Source of the DNA: Octadecabacter algicola
Lineage (GTDB): Bacteria > Pseudomonadota > Alphaproteobacteria > Rhodobacterales > Rhodobacteraceae
DNA: 64,000 nucleotides
NCBI RefSeq assembly: GCF_021532625.1
Contig: NZ_JAKGAR010000003.1
Location: 682,001-746,000 of the forward strand
Direction: 5' to 3'
The translations under genes and the position numbers were made by a program. Below are positions 18,699 to 27,403 of this stretch, piece after piece. Under the pieces are notes generated by a model. It had not been told where the DNA came from, made no database searches, and saw nothing but the letters and a program-made list of their open reading frames with translations. Within the stretch, counting starts at the first letter, position 1. Every line of letters begins with the position of its first letter.

Positions 18699-19808
18699 TT
18701 AGAATTCGAATGTCAGCTCAACAGTTGTACCGCGCTGGTAGTCGCCAGCACCGATTTCGTCTTCGTCAACATCGTCGTCGTCGATCGCGTAGGAAACGAG
18801 CAGAGCTGCACCGCCGCCGAGGTCGTAACCACCAGCAACATAGTAACGGTCATCTGTGTCGTCCTGTGTCAGGTAACCAGCGTAAGCTACGAGACCATTG
18901 CCGATGTCGTAAGAGCCTTCGAGGCCCATTTTAGCTGTACCTTGGTCGTCCTGGTAGTCGAAGGAAACAGCAGCTGGGCCGTTTTCGTATGCCAGGTTGA
19001 TGCCCCAGTTGTCGTCTACGTCGCCTGCGTCGCTGTCTTCAACAACGTAGTAAGCAGTCGCAGTTACTGGACCGAATGGGTATGCAACTTTTACACCCAT
19101 GGAAGATTCAGCTTCTTCTTGAGCGTATGCGACTGTTACGTCAGCGCCGGAGAAGGATGTGCTTGCGAAGATACCGAATACTTCGTCAGTTACGAAGTCG
19201 CCGTTACCCATAGTTTCGTCGATGGAAGACGCTGCTTCCTGGTACGCTGCACCAACTGTGAAGTTGCCGAATGTACCAACGAGACCGAGGGACATCTGGT
19301 CCATGTCGTCGTCGCCAAGATCGGAAACAGAAGTGCCATCGTCAGCTGTAAGAGCATAAGACAGAGCAGCTTCAACGTTGCCGTATGTCATTGTGCCTTT
19401 GAGAACGATTTCGTCAGAAGCTTCGGAGAAGCCGTCTGCTTCCATGTCGCCAGCGGAAGACCAGAGGCTTTCAGCTGCGAAGGAAGTAACACCGAAGTAC
19501 ATTGCAGCTGTGTCGGAAGACAAAGACAGCAAAGCATCGTCAAAGGAGAGGTCACCGGCGATGCCTTCATCGAATTCGATGTCGAATTCAACAGCAGCAG
19601 TGATACCGTTGTCCAGCTCTTGGGAGAAGCCAACACCAAGGTCTACTGTGCCGTAGAAGCCTTCGTTGTTGTCTTCGGCGCTGAAAACACCGTCCATTGT
19701 GTCGTCTGTGTTGTAGCCCAGTTCTACTGCGCCGGAGAAAGTAACTTCAGCAGCAGCTGCGCCAGCGAAGGCGACGATTGCTGTGGAAGCAAGAAGGATG
19801 CGTTTCAT
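18699..19808 (-). CDS. outer-membrane porin
   Basis: A 369-residue general porin of the alphaproteobacterial type. It has a signal peptide (KRILLASTAIVAFAGAAAA, then EVTFSGAVELGYN), a 16-strand-like alternation, a strongly acidic composition (many D/E/DDD runs) and a C-terminal phenylalanine (TTVELTFEF), the usual recognition signal for barrel assembly. The acidic surface suits a marine bacterium. It is a monocistronic gene with a strong RBS (GAGGAATA), a long 5' leader carrying a perfect 16-bp palindrome, and a strong terminator. A biased codon set suggests high expression. Confidence 0.92.
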   Translation of the reverse strand: MKRILLASTAIVAFAGAAAAEVTFSGAVELGYNTDDTMDGVFSAEDNNEGFYGTVDLGVGFSQELDNGITAAVEFDIEFDEGIAGDLSFDDALLSLSSDTAAMYFGVTSFAAESLWSSAGDMEADGFSEASDEIVLKGTMTYGNVEAALSYALTADDGTSVSDLGDDDMDQMSLGLVGTFGNFTVGAAYQEAASSIDETMGNGDFVTDEVFGIFASTSFSGADVTVAYAQEEAESSMGVKVAYPFGPVTATAYYVVEDSDAGDVDDNWGINLAYENGPAAVSFDYQDDQGTAKMGLEGSYDIGNGLVAYAGYLTQDDTDDRYYVAGGYDLGGGAALLVSYAIDDDDVDEDEIGAGDYQRGTTVELTFEF

Positions 19809-19826
19809 GTTATATTCCTCGTGTTT

Positions 19827-19842
19827 GCATTCTCGAGAATGC
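19827..19842. promoter_or_regulatory. perfect 16-bp palindrome in the porin leader
   Basis: GCATTCTCGAGAATGC, a perfect inverted repeat with no spacer, lies 18 bases before the porin start codon. Perfect symmetry with no loop points to a dimeric DNA-binding site more than to an RNA hairpin. No regulator is identified. Confidence 0.5.
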
Positions 19843-20041
19843 CAGTGGTTCTAGCATTGGCACTGTCTTTGCGCCCAAACCCTTGCACACTCAAGAAAAT
19901 TGGCTTCGGATTTGGGACCTGCTTTGAAAATGATGCAGACGTGCCACACCATTCAGTGCCGCCCTATATAGATGACAGCGTTTGGATAACGCTCTATGTC
20001 AGAGTGAAATAAAAAACACGCAACAGTGTCAGGAGCTTACG

Positions 20042-20701
20042 ATGACTCTGCAGGATATTAATAACCGGATTCGCGAAGCCGAAGCCAAAGCAGGCCGAAA
20101 CCAAGGGGAAACCACTTTGATCGCGGTTTCCAAGGTGCAGCCGAACGAACGGGTCGAGGCGATTCTTGAGGAGGGGCACCGAGTCTTTGGTGAAAATCGT
20201 GTGCAGGAAGCTGCAGGAAAGTGGCCGCAATTCAGAGAAGCCTTTGATGACATCGAGCTACACATCATTGGGCCGCTACAAACCAACAAAGCCCGTCAGG
20301 CAATGGAACTTGCGCAGGCGATCCACACGCTTGATCGCCCCAAACTGGCAACGACCTTTGCTCGAATCGCGCAGGAAATGGGGTCCTGCCCTGATCTGTT
20401 CATTCAGGTGAACACTGGGGAGGAACCTCAAAAGGCGGGTGTTCTGCCTGCAGATGCAGATAGTTTTATCGCGGAATCGATCGCGCTGGACCTGCCTGTA
20501 AAAGGGTTGATGTGCATTCCGCCTGTAGGCGAAGAGCCGTCGTTACACTTTGCACTACTTAGAAAGATTGCGGCGCGAAATGGACTAAAGGGCCTGTCGA
20601 TGGGTATGTCGGGCGACTTTGAACGCGCTGTGGCCTTGGGGGCGACGCATGTACGTGTCGGCTCAGCGATCTTTGGGGATCGTGTGCCGCCAGCGGGTTA
20701 A
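20042..20701 (+). CDS. YggS family pyridoxal phosphate-binding protein
   Basis: A 219-residue alanine-racemase-fold PLP protein (YggS/PROSC/PLPBP family). The PLP lysine lies in IAVSKVQP near residue 29-30 of the mature start, FGENRVQEAAGKW follows, and the phosphate-binding end is GLSMGMSGDFERAVALGATHVRVGSAIFG. Family members buffer PLP and maintain amino-acid homeostasis without a known reaction. I start at ATG 20042, preceded by AGGAGC; a longer reading from 19982 has no RBS. Its stop overlaps the stop of the convergent L,D-transpeptidase gene by four bases (TTAA). Confidence 0.93.
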   Translation: MTLQDINNRIREAEAKAGRNQGETTLIAVSKVQPNERVEAILEEGHRVFGENRVQEAAGKWPQFREAFDDIELHIIGPLQTNKARQAMELAQAIHTLDRPKLATTFARIAQEMGSCPDLFIQVNTGEEPQKAGVLPADADSFIAESIALDLPVKGLMCIPPVGEEPSLHFALLRKIAARNGLKGLSMGMSGDFERAVALGATHVRVGSAIFGDRVPPAG

Positions 20702-21192
20702 AGTACGATTAGGCGACTGTTTTTGCCTATGCGTTTGGCGATCCATCGCAAATCTGCCGGACGCAGGCCGATGCATCCTTCTGTTGGGTGGCCTTTCTTG
20801 CGCCAGCGGTGAATGAAGATCGCGGATCCACGGCCGGGAACCGCGTTTGGCCAGTTCCAATCTGTCACGATCACTAGATCGTACAACGGGTCCGCCCGCC
20901 TGAGCATTTCATGGCTGTGCGGATAGGGCGCGCGGACGCGTTGATTATACGCTTCGTCGTTAGAATCATCTGACCAAAGATCACGAGGGTGAATAGGTTC
21001 AGCCCAATTCACGGGTTTGTTGATGCGATCAGGCCGATACAACATTCCGACAAGGCGGTGGGTCCCGCGCGGTGTTGCGCCATCGCCCTCTACCTTGTGA
21101 TCGCTGATTCCACCTTTCCCGATTGAACACGGAAAGCCGCGGTTCATAAATCGAAGGTGAGTTGGTGTGACGACAAGATCATTGGGCTTCAT
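20698..21192 (-). CDS. L,D-transpeptidase family protein (cytosol/periplasm type without clear signal)
   Basis: A 164-residue YkuD-fold protein. The catalytic motif is HPTEGCIGLR (HxxxxGCIxxR) near the C-terminus, with the oxyanion side SAIFIHRW before it. YkuD enzymes form 3-3 crosslinks in peptidoglycan or attach proteins to it. I see no signal peptide, so export is uncertain, and it may be one of the short non-secreted family members. I choose ATG 21192; an in-frame TTG at 21228 would add 12 residues. The 3' end overlaps the YggS gene by four bases. Confidence 0.82.
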   Translation of the reverse strand: MKPNDLVVTPTHLRFMNRGFPCSIGKGGISDHKVEGDGATPRGTHRLVGMLYRPDRINKPVNWAEPIHPRDLWSDDSNDEAYNQRVRAPYPHSHEMLRRADPLYDLVIVTDWNWPNAVPGRGSAIFIHRWRKKGHPTEGCIGLRPADLRWIAKRIGKNSRLIVL

Positions 21193-21267
21193 GTCAAAAG
21201 AAAGAACAGAACGGATCGTCTTGTTCAAGCGGGCTAGCTGGTCATAGGGTGCGGAAAGGGGATCAAG

Positions 21268-22113
21268 ATGCCGACGATTGTTATTGGGACGACGCTACTA
21301 GCGGCCCTGCTGCATGCGACATGGAACGCCTTGGCCAAAGGAGCAGCCGACAAACATTTGAGCATGGCGGGCGTTATTATCGGCCATTTACCGTGGGCGG
21401 TGATCGGGTTGCTGTTCGTACCGATGCCCGATCTGTCTTGCTGGCCCTATCTACTAGGCTCTTTGGTTTTCCATTTTGGGTATCAGGTGTTCCTGTTGAA
21501 TTCCTACAAGATTGGCGACCTTACCCAAGTTTACCCCGTTGCCCGTGGAATTGCGCCTTTGATCGTTGCGATGGTGTCGGTGTCATTGCTGAATGTCGTC
21601 CTTGGCTGGCAAGAGGTTATGGCGATTGTGCTGATTGGCACGGGGCTGTTGTCGCTGGGATTGGTGCGCAGTACGGCTGGGGCCAGAAACCCCAAGGCGG
21701 CGTTGTTGGCCGCTATCACGGGCTGTTTCATTGCCGGCTATTCGTTAATTGATGGGTTGGGTGCGCGCGTTGCTGGCACGGCAGTTGGGTTTTACGGATG
21801 GTCAGCGATTGGCAATGCTGTTGTCTTTGCCGCGTTCTTACGGGTCAACCGACCAGGAACGCTGTCGCGGCTCTGGCCGGAAGGGCGATTTGTTTTGATC
21901 GTCGGCGGGCTGGCGTCTTACTGCGCTTATGCGCTCGTGGTGTGGGGATTCATGCAGGCGCCCATCGCCTTGGTCACGGCTTTGCGGGAATCATCTATCA
22001 TTTTTGCATTGTTCATCGGAGTATTCTTTATGAGGGAACGCTTGGACCTGATGAAGGTCTTTGCAACGTTCACAACAATCATTGGTGCAGTGCTGTTGCG
22101 GTTCGCGCGTTAA
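21268..22113 (+). CDS. EamA/DMT family transporter
   Basis: A 281-residue integral membrane protein with about ten hydrophobic helices in two homologous halves (first half to about residue 140; second from LLAAITGCFIAGYSL). It fits the drug/metabolite transporter superfamily; the substrate cannot be assigned. The RBS is AAGGGGAT. It ends in a four-base stop overlap (TTAA) with convergent ribA. Confidence 0.88.
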   Translation: MPTIVIGTTLLAALLHATWNALAKGAADKHLSMAGVIIGHLPWAVIGLLFVPMPDLSCWPYLLGSLVFHFGYQVFLLNSYKIGDLTQVYPVARGIAPLIVAMVSVSLLNVVLGWQEVMAIVLIGTGLLSLGLVRSTAGARNPKAALLAAITGCFIAGYSLIDGLGARVAGTAVGFYGWSAIGNAVVFAAFLRVNRPGTLSRLWPEGRFVLIVGGLASYCAYALVVWGFMQAPIALVTALRESSIIFALFIGVFFMRERLDLMKVFATFTTIIGAVLLRFAR

Positions 22114-23189
22114 AGCAGATGACCGGATTTTTGGGCCTTGGTGGCCAGATAGTTGGCGTTGTGTTGGTTCTTACCAACCATAAGCGGCACACGTTCGGTC
22201 ACTTTTAGGCCGCAGCTTTCTAGTTTGGCGACCTTGGCAGGGTTATTCGTAAGCAGGCGCACCTGAGAGAATCCCATCTTGCGCAGAATTTCTGCGCCGA
22301 TGCGAAAGTCCCGTTCGTCGTCTTCAAACCCAAGGCGGTGATTGGCCTCAACCGTATCAAACCCTTGATCCTGCAACGAATATGCGCGCATCTTGTTTGC
22401 AAGCCCGATCCCGCGACCTTCTTGGTTAAGATACAAGAGGATACCGGCGCCTTCGGCCCCCATTTGCGCTAATGCACCCCGCAATTGTGGGCCGCAGTCG
22501 CATTTCAAGCTGCCAAGGACATCGCCTGTAAAGCACGCCGAATGCAGACGGCTGAGAACGGGTTTTGAGCGATCGGGCGCGCCGATCTCAATGGCATAGT
22601 GTTCCTCTGCGCCATCATCAGGTCTAAAGATATGCACACGGCCTGCCTCTGAGGCGTCCATCGGCAATCGCGCCGCGATAACCGGATCAAGGGGCGACAA
22701 AGCGGACGAAAGCACCGAATTCGTTGTCAGGTGCGTCAGATCATGTTGAAGCGCGAAAGCCATTCCGTTTGCGACAGGCGCAACGACGCATGCGGGAAGA
22801 AGGTGTGCAGCCTTAGCCAAGGCGATGCCAGCGCGATGTATCTCTGAAGCACCCTCACGTTCGGTCTTGAAGGGACCTTTCATTGGGTTTTTCAGATCGT
22901 CGGCGGGGTCGGCTATGGCTTGAACCCACTCCAGATCAGCAGAGTTGGGCAGGACGACTCGCGCAAGATCACGGTCATAGGCCGGAACCTTTAGCGTTGC
23001 AGCACGGTGATCGGTGATAGTGACAACTGCGCCCATTTTAATAAACTCGACCAACCTTAATTCAGTCAGCGTTTCTGCGGCGCAGACCAGTGCACTACTG
23101 GTTCCATCAGATATGACAACAGGAACACCCATGCGCAGATCGGCGCGAGCGCGGGCAAATCGTTCCGTCAGGTTGGGTGCAAATGTCAT
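22110..23189 (-). CDS. ribA: GTP cyclohydrolase II with degenerate N-terminal RibB-like domain
   Basis: A 359-residue protein. The C-terminal half is a full GTP cyclohydrolase II: the zinc cysteines in HSACFTGDVLGSLKCDCG, the catalytic stretch LLYLNQEGRGIGLANKMRAY, and the C-terminal VRLLTNNPAKV. It opens GTP to 2,5-diamino-6-ribosylaminopyrimidinone phosphate, the first step of riboflavin synthesis. The N-terminal half (about residues 15-150) has the length and helix pattern of DHBP synthase but lacks its acidic DxxDRENEGD signature; the matching stretch reads VVISDGTSSALVCAAE. That domain is therefore probably not catalytic. The RBS is AAAGG. Confidence 0.92.
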   Translation of the reverse strand: MTFAPNLTERFARARADLRMGVPVVISDGTSSALVCAAETLTELRLVEFIKMGAVVTITDHRAATLKVPAYDRDLARVVLPNSADLEWVQAIADPADDLKNPMKGPFKTEREGASEIHRAGIALAKAAHLLPACVVAPVANGMAFALQHDLTHLTTNSVLSSALSPLDPVIAARLPMDASEAGRVHIFRPDDGAEEHYAIEIGAPDRSKPVLSRLHSACFTGDVLGSLKCDCGPQLRGALAQMGAEGAGILLYLNQEGRGIGLANKMRAYSLQDQGFDTVEANHRLGFEDDERDFRIGAEILRKMGFSQVRLLTNNPAKVAKLESCGLKVTERVPLMVGKNQHNANYLATKAQKSGHLL

Positions 23190-23342
23190 ATTTGGCCTTT
23201 GTCTTTCCCCATCCGATACCCTTATCCGTTAGAAATTGAAACATTTCCCCTGCATCTGACACGACGGCGTGAGAAGTTGCCATAAAACTTGCGTGAAGAC
23301 GTATCTCAACACATCTGTCATGTAACGAAGGAGATACCAGTA

Positions 23343-24029
23343 ATGGCACAGCTTAAGAGAATTCTACTCGTCGATGATGACGAAGACCTGCGCGAAGCGC
23401 TGGGTGAACAATTGTTGATGACCGAAGATTTCGATGTTTTTGAAGCCGGCAACGGCGCGGAGGCTATGACGAAATCAAAAGAAGGTCTTTATGATCTTGT
23501 TATACTGGATGTCGGGCTTCCTGATACTGACGGCCGCGAGCTGTGTCGCCTGATGCGCAAACAAGGCGTGAAATGCCCGATTGTGATGTTGACTGGACAT
23601 GATGGCGATAGCGACACGATCCTTGGGCTTGATGCTGGGGCCAACGACTACGTCACAAAGCCGTTCAAGTTTCCTGTGCTTTTGGCGCGTATTCGCGCAC
23701 AGTTGCGCACGCATGAGCAATCCGAAGACGCAGTGTTCACGCTGGGGCCATATACGTTCCAGCCAGCTCAGAAATTGTTGGTGACTGAGGACGAAAAGAA
23801 GATTCGCCTGACGGAAAAGGAAACAAATATCCTCAAGTTTCTTTACCGCGCCACCGAAGGGGTCGTTGCTCGCGATGTGCTGTTACATGAAGTCTGGGGC
23901 TACAATGCGGGCGTCACGACGCATACTTTGGAAACCCACATCTATCGCTTGCGCCAGAAGATCGAACCCGATCCCAGCAACGCGCGTCTGCTTGTTACAG
24001 AAAGCGGCGGTTACCGACTGGTTGCATAA
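23343..24029 (+). CDS. OmpR-family response regulator (CenR-like)
   Basis: A 228-residue two-component regulator. The receiver domain (1-120) shows the acidic pocket LLVDDDEDL, the phosphoacceptor Asp in DLVILDVGLPDTDG, VMLTGHDG, and the Lys in YVTKPFKFP. The OmpR-type winged helix (about 130-228) contains RLTEKETNILKFLYRA and HTLETHIYRLRQKIEPDP. The distinctive HEQSEDAVF linker and KETNILKFLYRATEG match CenR, the cell-envelope regulator of Caulobacter and R. sphaeroides, as I remember it; no symbol is given because this rests on memory. The RBS is AAGGAGA. No histidine kinase is adjacent. Confidence 0.88.
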   Translation: MAQLKRILLVDDDEDLREALGEQLLMTEDFDVFEAGNGAEAMTKSKEGLYDLVILDVGLPDTDGRELCRLMRKQGVKCPIVMLTGHDGDSDTILGLDAGANDYVTKPFKFPVLLARIRAQLRTHEQSEDAVFTLGPYTFQPAQKLLVTEDEKKIRLTEKETNILKFLYRATEGVVARDVLLHEVWGYNAGVTTHTLETHIYRLRQKIEPDPSNARLLVTESGGYRLVA

Positions 24030-24074
24030 GTTCCCTTGGTGATGGGGTTACATCACCACCTCCCTGTTGGACTT

Positions 24075-24104
24075 GCCCCGGCCTTATTGGTCGGGGCTTT
24101 TTTT
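24075..24104 (+). terminator. rho-independent terminator after the response regulator
   Basis: A 9-bp stem (gccccggcc / ggtcggggc, one G-U pair, loop ttatt) followed directly by seven T. It lies 45 nt past the stop. Confidence 0.92.
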
Positions 24105-24247
24105 GTTTCGGCTTTACCGCGCTAACCCGATCGACTGAGCGGCCAGCCTTCAAACCTCTCGAGGGATTTATAGCAAGATGAATGGTGGGCTGGCTGGCAA
24201 AGCAGGGATGAACTGGGCTAGGGTCGCGCAAAATCAGGAGCACTCCC

Positions 24248-25036
24248 ATGTCATTTACCCTTGCCACTTGGAATATCAACTCTGTGCGTTTGCGCGAGGG
24301 CCTAGTTGCCCGATTGATGTCTGATGAGGCCCCTGATGTGCTGTGTTTGCAAGAGTGTAAGAGCCCTGTCGAAAAGATTCCGCTCGAGCAATTTCAAGCG
24401 CTAGGCTATCACCACATGGTTGCGCGTGGTCAAAAGGGTTATAATGGCGTCGCGATCTTTTCAAAGATGCCGATTGAGGAGGCCGGGGCCGAGGACTTCG
24501 CGTCGCTCGGTCATGCTCGCCACATTGCGGGACGGCTCGAAAATGGCGTTACGGTCCATAATTTTTATGTGCCTGCTGGTGGTGACAAACCTGACCGCGA
24601 GATTAATGAAAAATTCGGCCAAAAGCTCGATTACCTGACCGAGATGCGGGACTATTTTCATGCCAACGCGCCCGAGAAATCGATCCTTGTCGGAGATTTG
24701 AACATCGCCCCACGCGAGGATGACGTTTGGGACCACAAAAAGCTGCTCAAGGTCGTTAGTCATACTCCTGTCGAGGTCGAAGCCTTGGCTGACGTACAAG
24801 GCGCAAGCAATTGGGTTGATGTGACTCGCGCCGATATTCCGGACGGCAAGCTGTACAGTTGGTGGAGCTATCGCGCACGCGACTGGGATGAGGCTGACAA
24901 GGGCCGCCGCTTGGATCACGTTTGGGCAACACCTGATATTGCCAGTGCGGCCCATTCGAGCCGAGTCGTTCGGGCTGTGCGCGGGTGGGAACAACCAAGC
25001 GACCACGCACCGGTTTTTGCAACGTTTGATCTCTAG
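24248..25036 (+). CDS. xth: exodeoxyribonuclease III
   Basis: A 262-residue exonuclease-endonuclease-phosphatase-fold enzyme for base-excision repair (AP endonuclease and 3' exonuclease). It opens with ATWNINSVR and has the metal Glu in LCLQECKS, GYNGVAIFSK, the NFYVPAGGD region, VGDLNIAPREDDVW, and the C-terminal RLDHVWATP with SDHAPV carrying the catalytic His. Length is normal. The RBS GGAG is 11 bases before ATG. The 3' end shares four bases (CTAG) with the convergent DUF6653 gene. Confidence 0.95.
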   Translation: MSFTLATWNINSVRLREGLVARLMSDEAPDVLCLQECKSPVEKIPLEQFQALGYHHMVARGQKGYNGVAIFSKMPIEEAGAEDFASLGHARHIAGRLENGVTVHNFYVPAGGDKPDREINEKFGQKLDYLTEMRDYFHANAPEKSILVGDLNIAPREDDVWDHKKLLKVVSHTPVEVEALADVQGASNWVDVTRADIPDGKLYSWWSYRARDWDEADKGRRLDHVWATPDIASAAHSSRVVRAVRGWEQPSDHAPVFATFDL

Positions 25037-25545
25037 TCCTTGACGGCCCAGCTGAAGTAGGTTGGGTCAGCTGCGCGCATATCATTATAGAGCCACACCA
25101 TCCGGTCGCAGAACCAGAGTTTACCGCCAACAACGAGCAGAGCGCCTGCGGTTGTCCAGCCTAGATCAAATACCCAAAGCCCGTAGGTCAGTGGGCCAAT
25201 GCCAATCACGGAAATCGCTGTGAGACCTTTGGCCCAGTGCAGGTGATGATCTGGCACAGGAATCGCCTTTCTATTTAAAAAGACCCGTTCTCCGTAGGTC
25301 ACTTTTGCGCCCCACCAAGCAGGATTTTTGGGCCCTGGGAAAAGGCGCGGGTTGGCCCAGATAAATACAGCGAAGGCGGCCAGCAATGCCAACGTCCACC
25401 AGCCAAAATACAGGCGAAACCACAAGACCATGAATATGATCGGCCCTGTCGCGATCCGTGTGTAAATTGACCATGGTCCGGCATGACGCGCCCAAGTCGT
25501 TTCATCCATCTTCATCAGACGTTCGGCAGCTTTGAAAATATCCAT
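25033..25545 (-). CDS. DUF6653 family membrane protein
   Basis: A 170-residue protein starting MDIFKAAERLMKMDETTWARHAGPWS, with about four hydrophobic segments (residues 30-65 and 103-145). The N-terminus and the GPKNPAWWGAKVTYGERVFLNR block match small membrane proteins named DUF6653 in Rhodobacteraceae. The function is unknown. I start at ATG 25545; the upstream extension to 25608 has no RBS and lacks membrane or family features. Its stop shares CTAG with xth. Confidence 0.72.
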   Translation of the reverse strand: MDIFKAAERLMKMDETTWARHAGPWSIYTRIATGPIIFMVLWFRLYFGWWTLALLAAFAVFIWANPRLFPGPKNPAWWGAKVTYGERVFLNRKAIPVPDHHLHWAKGLTAISVIGIGPLTYGLWVFDLGWTTAGALLVVGGKLWFCDRMVWLYNDMRAADPTYFSWAVKD

Positions 25546-25646
25546 ATCAGATCGTTGCAGAGGGCCTGTGGCAAGACAACCCTTGGACTTCGGGGCAGTC
25601 TTGCCCATATAGGCGTCAGATTAGACGCGGTATTTCGGAGATGACG

Positions 25647-26555
25647 ATGCTTGAACTTGGTGGACAGCCTGCAGAGGCAAACGATTTGATAAAAGATAGC
25701 GGTGACGCAACCTTTATGCAGGACGTTGTTGAGGTGTCCAAAGAGGTCCCCGTCATCGTCGACTTTTGGGCGGCGTGGTGCGGGCCTTGCAAAACGCTTG
25801 GTCCGATCTTGGAAGAAGCCGTCAAAAAGGCCGGTGGTCGTGTCAAAATGGTCAAAGTTGATGTCGACCAGAACCCTGGTATCGCGGGCCAGTTGCAGAT
25901 CCAGTCCTTGCCCACGGTTTATGCATTCTTCAACGGTCAACCGGTTGACGGATTTCAAGGCGCGCTTCCTCCGAGTGAGGTGGATGCCTTTGTAACAAAG
26001 ATTGCCGATCTTGCGGGTGAGCCTGACAATGGATTGGCCGATGCAATCGAGGCCGCAGAGACCATGTTGACCGATGGCGAAGCAGGTGATGCTGCTGAAA
26101 CATTCGCGGCGATCCTCGAAGAAGACAACGCCAATGCTGCGGCTTTTGGTGGTTTGATTCGCAGCCATTTGGCGCTGGAGCAAGTCGAGGAAGCTGAGGC
26201 CGTGTTGAACGGCGCACCTGCAGAAATCTCCGATGCACCTGAACTTGAGACCGCTCGTGCGGCTGTTGAACTGGCCAAACAAGCAGCAGATGCGGGGCCA
26301 GTTGCCGAGTTGACGGCGGCTGTCGAGGCGGATGAAAACGATCACCAAGCGCGGTTTGATCTTGCGGTGGCGCTGCATGCGTCAGGGGATAGTGAAGGCG
26401 CTGTAAATCAGTTGCTGGACCTGTTCCGTCGTGATCGCGACTGGAATGACGGCGCCGCAAAGACGCAATTGTTCACGGTTTTTGATGCGTTAAAGCCAAA
26501 TGATCCGGTTGTTTTGGACGGGCGCAGAAAACTATCGTCTTTGATATTTGCCTAA
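25647..26555 (+). CDS. CnoX/YbbN-like thioredoxin with C-terminal TPR region
   Basis: A 302-residue protein with an N-terminal thioredoxin domain carrying an intact active site (FWAAWCGPCK near residues 40-50) and the cis-Pro segment SLPTVYAFFNG. It continues with an alpha-helical repeat region of the YbbN/CnoX type (DGEAGDAAETFAAILEEDN, FDLAVALHASGDSEGAV). CnoX proteins are chaperedoxins that protect proteins from over-oxidation. The RBS CGGAG is spaced correctly for ATG 25647 and abuts an earlier ATG at 25641, so I prefer 25647. First gene of a three-gene run with LON-domain and Trm112 genes. Confidence 0.88.
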   Translation: MLELGGQPAEANDLIKDSGDATFMQDVVEVSKEVPVIVDFWAAWCGPCKTLGPILEEAVKKAGGRVKMVKVDVDQNPGIAGQLQIQSLPTVYAFFNGQPVDGFQGALPPSEVDAFVTKIADLAGEPDNGLADAIEAAETMLTDGEAGDAAETFAAILEEDNANAAAFGGLIRSHLALEQVEEAEAVLNGAPAEISDAPELETARAAVELAKQAADAGPVAELTAAVEADENDHQARFDLAVALHASGDSEGAVNQLLDLFRRDRDWNDGAAKTQLFTVFDALKPNDPVVLDGRRKLSSLIFA

Positions 26556-26582
26556 GCGCGGGTTTGGCTTAGGTTTGAGGGA

Positions 26583-27215
26583 ATGAAAAAGCACCCTGAC
26601 CTACCAGATGTAATTCCGATCTTTCCTTTGCCGGGAGCGTTGCTGTTGCCGCGTGCGCAGTTGCCGCTACAGCTCTTTGAGCCGCGCTATCTGGCGATGC
26701 TGGATGATGCGATCAAGACGGATGGTCGTTTGATTGGTATGGTGCAGCCCAATGGCGAAGACCGATTGCATGCGATTGGGTGTGTCGGTCGTGTGACGTC
26801 GATGACGGAAACTGAAGATGGCCGCTACATGATCACGCTTTCGGGGGTGTCGCGGTTCCGGATCCGCGAAGAGGTCGAAGGCTTTGCGCCTTATCGTCGT
26901 GCAAATGTCGATTGGGCCGGGTTTGACGCTGATTTGGGTGCCGAAGAGAACGATGCTGGATTGGACCGCGATGGTTTGATGGCAATCTTGGAGCGATTCT
27001 TTGAGAGCCGCGGGCTCAGTACCGATTGGGACAGTCTCAAAGAAGCGCGGCCGGAACTGTTGATCAATTCGCTTTCGATGCTTTGCCCGTTTGAGCCGGA
27101 AGAAAAACAAGCTTTGTTGGAGTCTCCGACATTGATCGCACGGCGGGAAACGCTGGTTATGTTAATGGAGTATGCGCTGCGCAGTGGCGAAAACGACGGG
27201 ACGTTTATGCAATGA
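26583..27215 (+). CDS. LON peptidase substrate-binding domain protein
   Basis: A 210-residue stand-alone LON N-terminal domain, without AAA or protease parts. It opens with [21 protein letters not shown], then IFEPRY-like [12 protein letters not shown], then [29 protein letters not shown], all typical of the family. These free-standing modules have no settled function. The RBS is GAGGGA. The stop overlaps the Trm112 start (ATGA). Confidence 0.9.
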   Translation: MKKHPDLPDVIPIFPLPGALLLPRAQLPLQLFEPRYLAMLDDAIKTDGRLIGMVQPNGEDRLHAIGCVGRVTSMTETEDGRYMITLSGVSRFRIREEVEGFAPYRRANVDWAGFDADLGAEENDAGLDRDGLMAILERFFESRGLSTDWDSLKEARPELLINSLSMLCPFEPEEKQALLESPTLIARRETLVMLMEYALRSGENDGTFMQ

Positions 27216-27403
27216 ATGACACTGAAAAAACTTTTAATCCAAAGATGTTGGAAGCGTTGATTTGCCCGCAAAGCCAAGGTCGATTGTCTTATGACGCTGA
27301 GACCGACGAGTTGATAAGTAAATCGGCAAATTTGGCCTATCCGATACGCGCTGGGATTCCCGTGCTGTTGATCGACGAAGCGCGCGTAATCGAAAAGGAT
27401 TAG
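27212..27403 (+). CDS. Trm112 family protein (YcaR/UPF0434)
   Basis: A 63-residue protein with the family pattern [21 protein letters not shown] ... [20 protein letters not shown]. One zinc-type Cys is retained and the others of the eukaryotic Trm112 set are missing, as in most bacterial members. Eukaryotic Trm112 activates RNA and protein methyltransferases; the bacterial role is unclear. It starts inside the LON gene stop and ends in a four-base stop overlap with the convergent UbiH-like gene. Confidence 0.9.
   Translation: MNDTEKTFNPKMLEALICPQSQGRLSYDAETDELISKSANLAYPIRAGIPVLLIDEARVIEKD

Noticed and set aside
18942-20012. A 356-codon open frame on the plus strand opposite the porin gene
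   Set aside because: It is a shadow of the acidic, codon-biased porin gene on the minus strand; the translation has no domain, signal or RBS, and the porin has clear features.
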